Assembly: GCF_002088945.1 (NCBI RefSeq) | Contig: NZ_NCSU01000011.1 | Location: 1-64,000, forward strand | Length of the DNA stretch: 64,000 bases | Direction of reading: 5' to 3' | From: Henriciella pelagia | Lineage (GTDB): Bacteria > Pseudomonadota > Alphaproteobacteria > Caulobacterales > Hyphomonadaceae | Part shown: positions 25,937-34,200 of the stretch, one piece after another | Layout of the letters: the number at the start of each line of letters is the position of its first letter | Position numbering within the stretch: the first letter of the stretch is position 1 | The notes under the pieces: model-generated | The model's database searches: none | What the model was told of the DNA's origin: nothing | Seen by the model: the letters and a program-made list of their open reading frames with translations, nothing else | Program-made: the position numbers and the translations under genes

Positions 25937-26814
25937 GTCCGCTGGCCTGCGTCCGCAAATCGTCCGCCGGCCTTGGCATAGGCTTGTGATCCACGGTGCA
26001 GGACCTCGTCATCGGAAAGCACTGTCTCAGGCGAATGGGCGAACTGGCCCTTCATTTGCTCGTAAAGGGGCGCAAAATCGGTATCGACCGTCGCCCGAAA
26101 GAGCTGTTCGTAAGAATCGATGACGAAGTAGGTCTGCTGGAAATCGTCGATCCTGTAGTCGGTCTGCATGAGGCGCTCCAGCCCGAAACCGATGCGATTG
26201 GGCGAAGGGTCCTCAAGCGCGAAAATGCTCTCCGTCTTCGAAGAGACGATGCCGGCCCCGTATATCCTGAGGCCTTCATCAGTCCTGATCAGGCCGAATT
26301 CCACCGTGTACCAGTAGAGCGCGGCAAGGTTCTTCAGCGCCGCGAAGTTCAGGCTGCGGAGCCCCCCCTTGCCGTAAGCCTCCATATAGTCTGCAAAGAC
26401 AGGATTGGTCAGCATCGGCACGTGGCCGAAGACATCGTGAAAAACGTCGGGCTCTTGCAGATAATCAAGCTGATGGCGCTTGCGGATGAACTGGCCGGCC
26501 GGGAAGCGGCGATTGGCGAGGTGGTCAAAGAAGACTTCGTCCGGCACCAGACCCGGGACAGCGACGACGCGCCAGCCCGTCAGGGACTCCAGTTCGTCTG
26601 ACATCGATTCGAATTCCGGAATGCCGCCCTTGCCGAGATCGAGAGCCTTGAGGCCCTGCATGAATTCGGACGCAGCGCGGCCCGGCAAGACGTCCATCTG
26701 CCGCTTGTACAGCAGGTTCCAGACCTCATGTTCATCTTCAGTGTAGTTTGACCAGCCCTGATCGATGGTCCAGTCGTCCCGGGCGTGATCGGGTTTCTGC
26801 AAATGGTTGCTCAT
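25933..26814 (-). CDS. phhA: Phenylalanine 4-monooxygenase
   Basis: Iron- and pterin-dependent hydroxylase making tyrosine from phenylalanine, the entry to the homogentisate pathway. About 293 residues, the short bacterial form without a regulatory domain. Iron ligands are in DVFHDVFGHVPML (two His) and the Glu of YWYTVEFGL. The ATG at 26814 is chosen; a TTG six codons earlier is in frame. It diverges from fahA and maiA, which act later in the same catabolic route. hppD and hmgA are not in the window. Confidence 0.96.
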   Translation of the reverse strand: MSNHLQKPDHARDDWTIDQGWSNYTEDEHEVWNLLYKRQMDVLPGRAASEFMQGLKALDLGKGGIPEFESMSDELESLTGWRVVAVPGLVPDEVFFDHLANRRFPAGQFIRKRHQLDYLQEPDVFHDVFGHVPMLTNPVFADYMEAYGKGGLRSLNFAALKNLAALYWYTVEFGLIRTDEGLRIYGAGIVSSKTESIFALEDPSPNRIGFGLERLMQTDYRIDDFQQTYFVIDSYEQLFRATVDTDFAPLYEQMKGQFAHSPETVLSDDEVLHRGSQAYAKAGGRFADAGQRT

Positions 26815-26923
26815 GCAACTAATATAGCGCAAAACGCGCTCAAGAGAACGTTATTTGTCGGCAGCTGCGTTCCCGGACTTCGAAAGCGATGGCGCCGCTA
26901 GGATCGAGAAGAGGAAGAAAACC

Positions 26924-27931
26924 ATGAAGCTCGCAAGCCTGAAATCCGGACGGGATGGACACCTCGTCGTGGTGTCGAAAGACCTCACGAAATATTCCGA
27001 TGCGAGCCATATCGCACCGACGCTGCAGGCGGCGCTGGACAATTGGAGCGCGCTCGCACCCAAGCTGCAGTCATTGGCTCAGGAAATCGAAGTCGGATCC
27101 GTGCCAACACAGCGCTTCCACGAACATGAATGCGCCTCGCCGCTTCCTCGTGCCTTTCAATGGGCTGATGGCTCAGCTTACATCAATCACGTCGAACTTG
27201 TACGCAAAGCTCGCGATGCTGAAGTGCCAGAGAGCTTCTATTCCGATCCCCTCATGTACCAGGGGGTGAGCGGTCCAACGCTTGGACCGCGCGACCCCAT
27301 CCCGCTGGGCGACCCGGCCTGGGGATGCGATATGGAGGCGGAAGTCTGTGTCATCACCGACGACGTCTCAATGGGCGTTAGCGTCGAAGATGCCGCCAAG
27401 CACATCAAGCTCATCCTGCTTTGCAACGATGTATCGCTTCGGGGGCTCATTCCGCAGGAACTCGCCAAGGGCTTCGGCTTTTTCCAGTCAAAGCCACCCT
27501 GCGCCTTTTCGCCCGTTGCCGTGACACCCGACGAACTGGGTGACGCCTGGAAAGACAGTCTCGTGCACCTTCCGCTTCGCGTGGACTATCGCGGCGAACC
27601 GTTCGGACGTGCCGACGCAGGCGTCGATGCAACCTTCAACATGGCAGAGCTGGTTGCGCATGCCGCAAAGACCCGTCCGCTTGTAGCCGGTTCGATTGTG
27701 GGGTCTGGCACGATCTCCAACAAAGGGGCAGATGGTGGTCCCGGAAAGCCGGTAGCAGAGGGGGGGCTTGGCTATTCCTGTATTGCTGAAATTCGCATGA
27801 TCGAAAAAATCGCAACCGGTGAATTCAAGACACCGTTCATGACGGCAGGTGATACAGTTCGCATCGAGATGCTCGACAAGGCGGGCCACACGATCTTTGG
27901 CGCCATCGAACAAGAGGTTGTCAACGTATGA
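26924..27931 (+). CDS. fahA: Fumarylacetoacetate hydrolase family protein
   Basis: Predicted fumarylacetoacetase, the last step of Phe/Tyr breakdown, giving fumarate and acetoacetate. About 335 residues. The FAH metal-binding core is seen in WGCDMEAEVCVITDD (acidic metal ligands), LCNDVSLRGLIPQE and GSGTISNKG. A GAGGAAG lies before the chosen ATG at 26924; the frame extends upstream to 26855. It overlaps maiA by four bases, so both come from one mRNA, divergent from phhA. Confidence 0.92.
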   Translation: MKLASLKSGRDGHLVVVSKDLTKYSDASHIAPTLQAALDNWSALAPKLQSLAQEIEVGSVPTQRFHEHECASPLPRAFQWADGSAYINHVELVRKARDAEVPESFYSDPLMYQGVSGPTLGPRDPIPLGDPAWGCDMEAEVCVITDDVSMGVSVEDAAKHIKLILLCNDVSLRGLIPQELAKGFGFFQSKPPCAFSPVAVTPDELGDAWKDSLVHLPLRVDYRGEPFGRADAGVDATFNMAELVAHAAKTRPLVAGSIVGSGTISNKGADGGPGKPVAEGGLGYSCIAEIRMIEKIATGEFKTPFMTAGDTVRIEMLDKAGHTIFGAIEQEVVNV

Positions 27932-28575
27932 AGGACCTCAAGCTCTATGATTTCTGGCGGTCTTCAGCCGCCTATCGCCTGCGGATCGCTTTGAACCTGA
28001 AAGGTGTCGAGTTCGAGTCATTGCCGGTGAACATCGCTCCGGGCGCTGACGAGCAAATGCAGGAGCCTTACCGCGCGCTGAATCCGCAGATGCGGGTGCC
28101 CGCCATCGCGCTGGATGACCGGATCGCCAATCAGTCCATGGCCATACTCGAATGGCTGGAAGAGACGTATCCCGACCCGCCACTGCTTACGGGGGATGCC
28201 TGGCGGCGGATGGAAATCCGCGCTTTTGCCGACACCATTGCCTGCGATATTCACCCGCTCAACAATCTGTCTGTCCTGTCCAGGCTACGCGAAAGTTTCG
28301 GTGCTGATGAGGCGGCCATCGCGACCTGGTATCGCAGCTGGATCGTGACCGGCTTCAGCGCGCTCGAAACGATTGCACTGCGCCACCCGGGCAGCGATTT
28401 CCTGTTCGGCGACCAGCCGACCCTCGCAGAGGTGTGTCTCGTGCCACAAATGTACAATGCACGTCGGTTTGAAACCGATCTTTCACCGTTCCCGAAGCTG
28501 TTGGAAGTGGATGCGGTCTGTCGGGAAATCCCGGCCTTTGCCGCCGCATCGCCCGAAGCCGTCAAAGCGGGCTGA
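27928..28575 (+). CDS. maiA: Maleylacetoacetate isomerase
   Basis: Zeta-class glutathione S-transferase that isomerises maleylacetoacetate to fumarylacetoacetate. 215 residues. The N-terminal thioredoxin-like domain has the zeta signature SSAAYRLRIALNLKG (catalytic Ser region), and NQSMAILEWLEE is the glutathione-binding turn. The C-terminal helical domain contains CDIHPLNNLSVL. The start overlaps the fahA stop (ATGA). It converges with hspQ, whose stop codon begins at the next base. Confidence 0.94.
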   Translation: MKDLKLYDFWRSSAAYRLRIALNLKGVEFESLPVNIAPGADEQMQEPYRALNPQMRVPAIALDDRIANQSMAILEWLEETYPDPPLLTGDAWRRMEIRAFADTIACDIHPLNNLSVLSRLRESFGADEAAIATWYRSWIVTGFSALETIALRHPGSDFLFGDQPTLAEVCLVPQMYNARRFETDLSPFPKLLEVDAVCREIPAFAAASPEAVKAG

Positions 28576-29067
28576 TCAGTGCGCGTGGCCGCTCTTGAGC
28601 AGATAGCCACCGCTTGGCGTCATTTCGAAGAAATCAGGAATGTCGGGATGTGATACCGGAGCATCGGTCTCGTCGGGGAGCAGATTTCCCTCCGAGACAT
28701 AGGCGACATAATGCGTTTTGTCGTTCTCGGCGAAGAGATGGTAGTAGGGCTGGTCCTTGGAGGGGCGCATGTCTTCCGGGATCGCTTCGTACCATTCATC
28801 AGAATTGGCGAACACCGGATCGACATCAAAGATGACACCACGAAAATCGAAAAGCCGGTGGCGCACGATCTGTCCGATCTGGAATTTGGCTTGGCGGTGA
28901 TCAATCGCAGAATGCGGGTAACCGTCTTCACGAAGGTCCAGTGCTGGTGCTTCAGCGCTACCGGATGAATCATCCGCAACTGCCGACGCCTCGCTCGTCA
29001 CTACCGCCTGCTTTCGGCGTCCAAACAGCGCTGCGATGCGCTTTGCTATGCCTCGTTCTTGGCTCAT
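28576..29067 (-). CDS. hspQ: HspQ-family protein (YccV-like) with N-terminal extension
   Basis: Heat-shock protein HspQ, a specificity factor for Lon in E. coli, also called the hemimethylated-DNA-binding (YccV) domain. The domain runs from about residue 60 (QAKFQIGQIVRHRLFDFRGVIFDVDP) to YVSEGNLLPDETDAPVSHPDI. About 60 extra N-terminal residues, basic then acidic (RRKQAVVTSEASAV), precede the domain; HspQ is usually near 105 residues, so this 163-residue form is long. The ATG at 29067 is used; a TTG ten codons upstream is in frame. It diverges from the Ppx/GppA gene. Confidence 0.88.
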   Translation of the reverse strand: MSQERGIAKRIAALFGRRKQAVVTSEASAVADDSSGSAEAPALDLREDGYPHSAIDHRQAKFQIGQIVRHRLFDFRGVIFDVDPVFANSDEWYEAIPEDMRPSKDQPYYHLFAENDKTHYVAYVSEGNLLPDETDAPVSHPDIPDFFEMTPSGGYLLKSGHAH

Positions 29068-29118
29068 CACCGGCCAATGTGATAGAGGTTGCAGCAACCG
29101 ACAAGATTTGGGCCGCAG

Positions 29119-30237
29119 ATGGCTGAAAAAAAATCGCGCAGCCGGCGGCCTCGGGGACGGTCGGCGCGCAAGACCGGAGGGTCACCGCTCTACGCTGCGG
29201 TGGACCTTGGTACGAACAATTGCAGACTGTTGATCGCTGCGCCGAACCGCAGCGGTTTTAGCGTGGTCGATTCGCACTCGCAAATCGCACGCCTCGGAGA
29301 GGGGCTTGCTGAAACCGGCCGACTGTCCGACGCAGCAATGGAGCGGGCCTTCAGCGCCATGGAAGCGATTTCCAGAAAACTGAAGGCGAGACGCGTTGGC
29401 CGCATCCGTTGCATCGCCACAGAAGCCTGTCGCAAAGCCGAGAACGGCGCTGAATTCATAGCAGAGATCCGCAAGCGCACCGGCCTGACATTCAAGATCA
29501 TAGGCCCTTCGGAAGAGGCGCGGCTGGCATTGATTGGCTGCCACAACCTGATCGACCAGGCGGCAGAACATGTTCTGGTGCTCGATATTGGCGGGGGATC
29601 GACAGAGCTTTCTCTTGTCGACGCGCACCGCGCCCGCGAGAATGGCCTCAACGGCATGCTCAAACATGCGCCAATCAAGGCGTGGACGAGTATTCCCTAT
29701 GGTGTCGTCACGCTGACGGAGGCCTATCAGCATCTCGGCGAGGCTGACGCCTATCCGGCTATGCTCGCAGCAGTGAAAGAGCATGTTGAGACATGGGCCG
29801 GGCAACACAATATTCGACAGGCTCTTGAGAAAGAGACGTCGCACATCATCGGAACGTCCGGCACGGTGACGTGTGTTGCGGGCGTGCATTTCGGACTGGA
29901 GCGCTATCGCCGGGACCTGGTCGATGGAAAGTGGATGGACCGTGCCGGAGGCGTAGAGACGATGCAGGCCCTGATAGAAGCAGGGCCGGAAGGGCGCGCG
30001 CAATTCGCCACGATCGGTGAAGATCGGGCCGGACTCATGCTGGCAGGCTGCGTGCTCATGGAGGCCGTGTGGTCCCTCGCGCCGCATGCGAGGATCAGGG
30101 TCGCCGATCGCGGCCTGAGGGAAGGTCTGCTGCTATCGATGATGCGAGGGCCCAAGAAGAAACGCCGCAGCAGGGGCGGCCGCGGCAAGGGCAAAACAAG
30201 GACAGGTGCTACAGACGCACCGAAGGTGGCAGAATGA
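29119..30237 (+). CDS. Ppx/GppA phosphatase family protein
   Basis: Exopolyphosphatase or pppGpp phosphatase of the ASKHA fold, 372 residues. YAAVDLGTNNCRLLIA is the phosphate-1 loop and VLDIGGGSTELSLVD the phosphate-2 loop; IGTSGTVTCVAG completes the site. The N- and C-termini are very basic (KKSRSRRPRGRSARK and KKKRRSRGGRGKGK), suggesting nucleic-acid or polyphosphate binding. It overlaps rlmE by four bases (ATGA), an arrangement common in alphaproteobacteria. It could be either Ppx or GppA; only the core domain is present. Confidence 0.92.
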   Translation: MAEKKSRSRRPRGRSARKTGGSPLYAAVDLGTNNCRLLIAAPNRSGFSVVDSHSQIARLGEGLAETGRLSDAAMERAFSAMEAISRKLKARRVGRIRCIATEACRKAENGAEFIAEIRKRTGLTFKIIGPSEEARLALIGCHNLIDQAAEHVLVLDIGGGSTELSLVDAHRARENGLNGMLKHAPIKAWTSIPYGVVTLTEAYQHLGEADAYPAMLAAVKEHVETWAGQHNIRQALEKETSHIIGTSGTVTCVAGVHFGLERYRRDLVDGKWMDRAGGVETMQALIEAGPEGRAQFATIGEDRAGLMLAGCVLMEAVWSLAPHARIRVADRGLREGLLLSMMRGPKKKRRSRGGRGKGKTRTGATDAPKVAE

Positions 30238-30947
30238 CAGATGATGGAAAGCGCCGCTGGAAAGGGCCTCCCAAGCAGGAAAAGCAGACCTCCGGCCGGC
30301 GGATGACCGAGCGGAAGATTATTGCGTACAACGCCAAGGATGAGAGTTCCAAGCGCTGGATCGAGCGGCAGCTCTCTGACCCCTATGTGCAGCGCGCCAA
30401 GGCGGACAATTTTCGCGCACGCGCCGCATACAAGCTGATTGAGATCGACGAAAAGGCCAATCTGCTCAAAGGCGCGACGCGTGTTGTCGACCTTGGTTGC
30501 GCACCGGGCGGCTGGCTTCAGGTCTGCCTGCGGCGCGGCGTGAAGGAAATTGTGGGCATAGACCTTCTAGCCGTTGACCCGATTCCTGGCGCTCACATTG
30601 TTCAGGGTGACATTAACGAGCCGGAAGATGTTGAGCAGATGATGCAGGGGCTGTCGGGACGGCCGGATCTTGTCCTGTCCGACATGGCGGCCAACACGAC
30701 CGGCCACAAGCAGACCGACAGTCTACGCACTGCAGCGCTTGCGGAGATGGCGCTCTGGTTTGCTGGCGAACATCTCGTCCGCGGTGGAAGCTTCTGTAGC
30801 AAAGTGTTCCAGGGCGGCGCGACACCTGACATGCAGAAGCAGCTCAAAGCCATGTTCAAGACCGTCAAACACGTGAAGCCACCGGCTAGCCGCGCCGGTT
30901 CGCCGGAACTCTTCGTCGTGGCTCAAGGGTTTCGCGGCAAGTCATGA
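30234..30947 (+). CDS. rlmE: 23S rRNA 2'-O-methyltransferase RlmE (FtsJ)
   Basis: Methylates U2552 of 23S rRNA in the A-loop, a late step in 50S assembly. 237 residues. SAM-binding motif VVDLGCAPGGWLQVC is present. The K-D-K-E catalytic tetrad appears in ARAAYKL (K), LVLSDMAANTTGH (D), GSFCSKVFQG (K) and the Glu of the C-terminal SPELFVVAQGF. GAAGGTGG precedes the ATG, which overlaps the Ppx/GppA stop. The stop in turn overlaps the next gene (ATGA), giving a tight four-gene unit to yacG. Confidence 0.96.
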   Translation: MTDDGKRRWKGPPKQEKQTSGRRMTERKIIAYNAKDESSKRWIERQLSDPYVQRAKADNFRARAAYKLIEIDEKANLLKGATRVVDLGCAPGGWLQVCLRRGVKEIVGIDLLAVDPIPGAHIVQGDINEPEDVEQMMQGLSGRPDLVLSDMAANTTGHKQTDSLRTAALAEMALWFAGEHLVRGGSFCSKVFQGGATPDMQKQLKAMFKTVKHVKPPASRAGSPELFVVAQGFRGKS

Positions 30948-31993
30948 GTGCTGTGCGAATTGCCCGGGCGGCGTCACCCGGCGAAGTAAGGGCCGTCGCC
31001 TTCGACGCAGGCGGACGCCCCATTTCAACCTTCATCGAGCGCTGGGGCGGACATGGCCAGCCGCCTTCGGCCGGAGAGACGGTGACGGGTCGGCTTCGAC
31101 AGGTATCTCCATCCGATGGCGGCGCTTTCTTTGAGCTGGAGAGCGGTACAGAAGTTTTCGTGCGCGGGGAGGTTTCCGGGGGGCTCACTCAGGGTGCCCA
31201 GGCGAATCTTGTCATCGTTGCAGAGCAGCGAGGAGGCAAACTCGCCAGAGCACGGATCACCGCGGGACCAGCGCTGGAGATGTCGGCGTTTGAGCGATGG
31301 CAGTCCTCATTGCCGGGAGAGGGCGGCAGCCCTGTTGAAGAAGGGCGGGACGCTACGGACGATGTAGGGCGAGTGTTCGATGACGTCCTCTCACCGATGG
31401 CGGGGCTTTCCGGCGGTGGCAAGATCCAGATCACTCCGACACCCGCCCTTGTTGCAGTGGATATAGACAGCGCCGGCAGACTGTCGAAAGGCAGCGCTGG
31501 CGCCAGAGCGCTGGCGATCAATCGCGAAGCCGTCGCCGAAGCGGCTCGGCAGATCGCAGTGCGGCGGTTGGGTGGCCTTATCGCCATCGACTGTGTTGCA
31601 CCGATCAACCGTGAGGCGGGCGAGAAACTGAGAGCCGGGTTCGTGGCGTCATTTTCTCGGTGTTCCGACCGGGCCGTCGACGCGCTCCGGCCATCCAGGT
31701 TCGGTCTCCTGGAAGCAAAGATCGAGTGGCGACGAACGCCGCTAAGCGAACTGATGCTAGACGAATCTGGTGAACCAAGTGCGGAAACCCGGCTTCTGGC
31801 GCTGTTTCGAGAAGTAGAGCGAGAAGCAGGTGCAGATCGTACGGCGTTTTTCAGTGTGATCCTGTCTAAAGCGCTGATGGATGTCTATAAGGCGCGCAAA
31901 AGGATGTGTGACGCGCTGCTGAGCGATGCGTTTTCAGGACGCGTTTCAGTCTCACAGGAGATCAGCACGACAAACAAGGTGGCCCGCATATGA
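30944..31993 (+). CDS. RNase E/G-family protein, short form
   Basis: A 349-residue relative of RNase G/E. An N-terminal S1-like stretch (GQPPSAGETVTGRLRQVSPSDGGAFFEL) is followed by the catalytic half: ITPTPALVAVDIDSAG and RRLGGLIAIDC correspond to the segments carrying E. coli RNase E Asp303 and Asp346. The Asn at the Asn305 position is replaced by Asp (DID instead of DVN). The zinc-link and scaffold regions are absent, as is the usual length of about 450-500 aa. It overlaps rlmE and yacG at both ends. It may be an active minimal RNase or a diverged RNA-binding protein. Confidence 0.82.
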   Translation: MSAVRIARAASPGEVRAVAFDAGGRPISTFIERWGGHGQPPSAGETVTGRLRQVSPSDGGAFFELESGTEVFVRGEVSGGLTQGAQANLVIVAEQRGGKLARARITAGPALEMSAFERWQSSLPGEGGSPVEEGRDATDDVGRVFDDVLSPMAGLSGGGKIQITPTPALVAVDIDSAGRLSKGSAGARALAINREAVAEAARQIAVRRLGGLIAIDCVAPINREAGEKLRAGFVASFSRCSDRAVDALRPSRFGLLEAKIEWRRTPLSELMLDESGEPSAETRLLALFREVEREAGADRTAFFSVILSKALMDVYKARKRMCDALLSDAFSGRVSVSQEISTTNKVARI

Positions 31994-32175
31994 GCAAAGC
32001 CAAATGTCCCGTCTGCGAAACCCGCATGGCGCAGGCCGAATTCCGGCCTTTTTGTTCCAAGCGCTGCGCAGACGTCGATCTATCGCGGTGGCTGAAGGGC
32101 GGATACGCCATTCCCGGCCGTCCGGCAGATCAGGCGGAGGAGACGCCGAGTTACAAGGAAGAGCGGGACGAATAG
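31990..32175 (+). CDS. yacG: Zinc-binding DNA gyrase inhibitor family protein YacG
   Basis: A 61-residue zinc-finger protein. KCPVCETR and FCSKRCADVDLSRWL are the two halves of the YacG zinc ribbon (Cys4), followed by an acidic tail. In E. coli YacG inhibits DNA gyrase. Its position immediately after an RNase E/G-like gene, with a four-base overlap, is the usual alphaproteobacterial arrangement. Confidence 0.95.
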   Translation: MSKAKCPVCETRMAQAEFRPFCSKRCADVDLSRWLKGGYAIPGRPADQAEETPSYKEERDE

Positions 32176-32250
32176 CGCGACTGAGCCGGTCAATCGGAAC
32201 CGGAAGGCGTTGAAGCCATTTCATTAAACCAGATCTGAAGGACCGTTCCG

Positions 32251-32661
32251 ATGAAAGCCCTGCCGCTCATTTCCGCCATTTGCATCTTTGCGGCCTGTAC
32301 GGGGCCAACGCCGGCCGAAAGGCCCGGCGAAACGGTGGATGCCTCGACAAACGCCACCTATCAGCGCGTAACGTTTGAGGGTCGGGAAGCCACCGAGATG
32401 GAGATCGCGGCTTGTGAAGCGGTTGGTGGAGAAGTGCAGAAGGCTGGCTTGCTCGGCGCCGAACATTGTATCCAGTCGCTGCCTGACGATGGCAAGGTCT
32501 GCACGGATAGTTCCGATTGTGTCGGGCGGTGCATGGTGTCCGGCGAGTCAGTTGAGGTCGGGGCTGAAACAGTGGGGCAATGCGCGGCCACCGACAATCC
32601 ATTCGGCTGCTTCCAGCTGGTCAAGGACGGCGTTGCCGACGGCATGCTCTGCGTCGACTAG
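32251..32661 (+). CDS. Cys-rich putative lipoprotein
   Basis: Unrecognised 136-residue protein. LISAICIFAACTG at residues 6-18 is a plausible lipobox with Cys16 as the lipidated residue. The mature part has about eight further Cys (IAACEAV, AEHCIQ, VCTDSSDCVGRC, QCAA, FGCFQ, MLCVD), suggesting several disulfides. AAGGA lies seven bases before the ATG. It stands between yacG and the convergent dioxygenase gene and is probably transcribed separately. Function unknown. Confidence 0.75.
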   Translation: MKALPLISAICIFAACTGPTPAERPGETVDASTNATYQRVTFEGREATEMEIAACEAVGGEVQKAGLLGAEHCIQSLPDDGKVCTDSSDCVGRCMVSGESVEVGAETVGQCAATDNPFGCFQLVKDGVADGMLCVD

Positions 32662-32677
32662 TCTGGGACCATCATTC

Positions 32678-33877
32678 TTATTCGGCGGCGCGGGGTGGTG
32701 ACACGTCGAGCAGGTGGGCCTGTGCTTCATCGCGGTGCTTCTTGAGATATTTCATGAAGGGCGTGCCGCCTGTTCCGACTTCGGTATCGTTGCCAGGACC
32801 GCCCTTTGACTGCTTGTTAATATAGGTCGCCGCGTATTCCAGATGACGCGTGCGGAAGCGGGCGAGCTTCAGGACATTGTCATTATAGAGCTGCCGGATG
32901 GCGGAGTCTTCGGACTGGCCAACCCAGTCTCGCACATTGCTGACGGCGCGGACGTCCTCAATGAAGCGACGATGCCCGACAGGGCGGTAGGCATGCAGCT
33001 CGTCAAGATAATGGCGCAGCGGATCGTCTGCGTGGGAGATGCCGAACAGTGCGTCCATTGTCGGCACGATGGATGACTGCGAACCAGTCTGGCCGCGGAA
33101 AGCCTGCGGCTTGCCCTTACCTTGGGGAACGCCTTCATAAATCAGTCCGTCGCCAAGCGCCGGATTGTCTTTCCAGCCATGGATGTAGGGGCGGACGCGA
33201 TTGAAATAGATGTAGGGGTCGCAGCGCTCCGGCATCCGGTCGAAGATGGCGTTGACGTCATCCCAGCCAACGGAGAGGCGCTGAAGTGCGGCTTTGATAG
33301 CGTCAGCGTCTTCGGCTGTGCAGGCGGCGATGAGTTCGGGAATTGTAGCAAGCATATCGCCTGCCCGGGCCTCGATGGCGACATGAACAAGCACGAACCA
33401 GGCCTCGTCGGCGCCGGAGAGGAAGGGCTGGATCATGTAGACATTGGAGAGATCAACCGGCCTATCGGTGTCGACCTTCGCCCAGTTGTCGAGCACATAG
33501 CTCGAATAGGTCAGGAGGGGCTTCTGGTCGAGCGCGTCAGCAAGCTGCCAGCAGGGCAGGGCAAGGCACTTGGGCAGGCTTGTTGGGGCTTCCGGCTCAC
33601 CCCAGACATAAGACTGGACCATGAAGGTGTAATGCACGAAAGCCTTACGGATCTGATGGTCGGTGGCGGTCTTGCAGAATGCAGCGAGGTCGATAACAGG
33701 CAGGCGCGCAAGCAGTTCGCGCACGCGACCGGTCACGATGAGGTGCGGCAGATTCATCGCCATCTCGACGGCTGGGTCGAGCATGGAGGGGAGCGCGACT
33801 TTGTCTGCATCGTGACTGCAGAGAAAACCGCGTTCGCGTGAAATACCGTAAGCGTCGAGTGGTTGAATGCTGGCCAT
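32678..33877 (-). CDS. Indoleamine 2,3-dioxygenase family protein
   Basis: Heme enzyme that opens the indole ring of tryptophan to N-formylkynurenine. 399 residues, close to typical IDO length and much longer than bacterial tryptophan 2,3-dioxygenase. The family signature YRPVGHRRFIEDV and the proximal heme-His region RFRTRHLEYAATYI are clear, as is FRGQTGSQSSIVP. The start follows AGGGAG. Kynurenine-pathway partners are not adjacent. Bacterial IDOs are less common than TDOs, and its substrate range may be wider than Trp. Confidence 0.9.
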   Translation of the reverse strand: MASIQPLDAYGISRERGFLCSHDADKVALPSMLDPAVEMAMNLPHLIVTGRVRELLARLPVIDLAAFCKTATDHQIRKAFVHYTFMVQSYVWGEPEAPTSLPKCLALPCWQLADALDQKPLLTYSSYVLDNWAKVDTDRPVDLSNVYMIQPFLSGADEAWFVLVHVAIEARAGDMLATIPELIAACTAEDADAIKAALQRLSVGWDDVNAIFDRMPERCDPYIYFNRVRPYIHGWKDNPALGDGLIYEGVPQGKGKPQAFRGQTGSQSSIVPTMDALFGISHADDPLRHYLDELHAYRPVGHRRFIEDVRAVSNVRDWVGQSEDSAIRQLYNDNVLKLARFRTRHLEYAATYINKQSKGGPGNDTEVGTGGTPFMKYLKKHRDEAQAHLLDVSPPRAAE

Positions 33878-34200
33878 GTCTCGCTCCCTGATAGTTGTGT
33901 TTGAAACTATCTTTCACCGAATTCACGCAAGGTAAAGCCCCAGTCTTCAGCCGGGATCGGCAATGCGAAATGGCGGCAGTCGGCGCCTATTTACGTGCTG
34001 GTTCATAGTCGAGCAGTTTCGTTCCAGCGCGCTCGCACCGCAGCCGACAAAGCGGACTGAGGCGGCTTCTATCGTGATTGGTTCGCGCGAATTGGCTGAG
34101 CTGATATTGCCGCTTCGAATGCTGAGACGGCATTGTCGTGTAAGTTACCAGAGTTGGTGCTACTGTCGTTTTCGAGAGATTCGACTAGGGGGCATTCGAC
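33878..34200 (+). other. 323-base divergent intergenic region
   Basis: It lies between the divergent dioxygenase and DUF885 genes and should contain both promoters. No frame looks genuine and no clear -35/-10 pair was found. AGGGGG eight bases before 34201 is the DUF885 ribosome-binding site. Confidence 0.5.
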
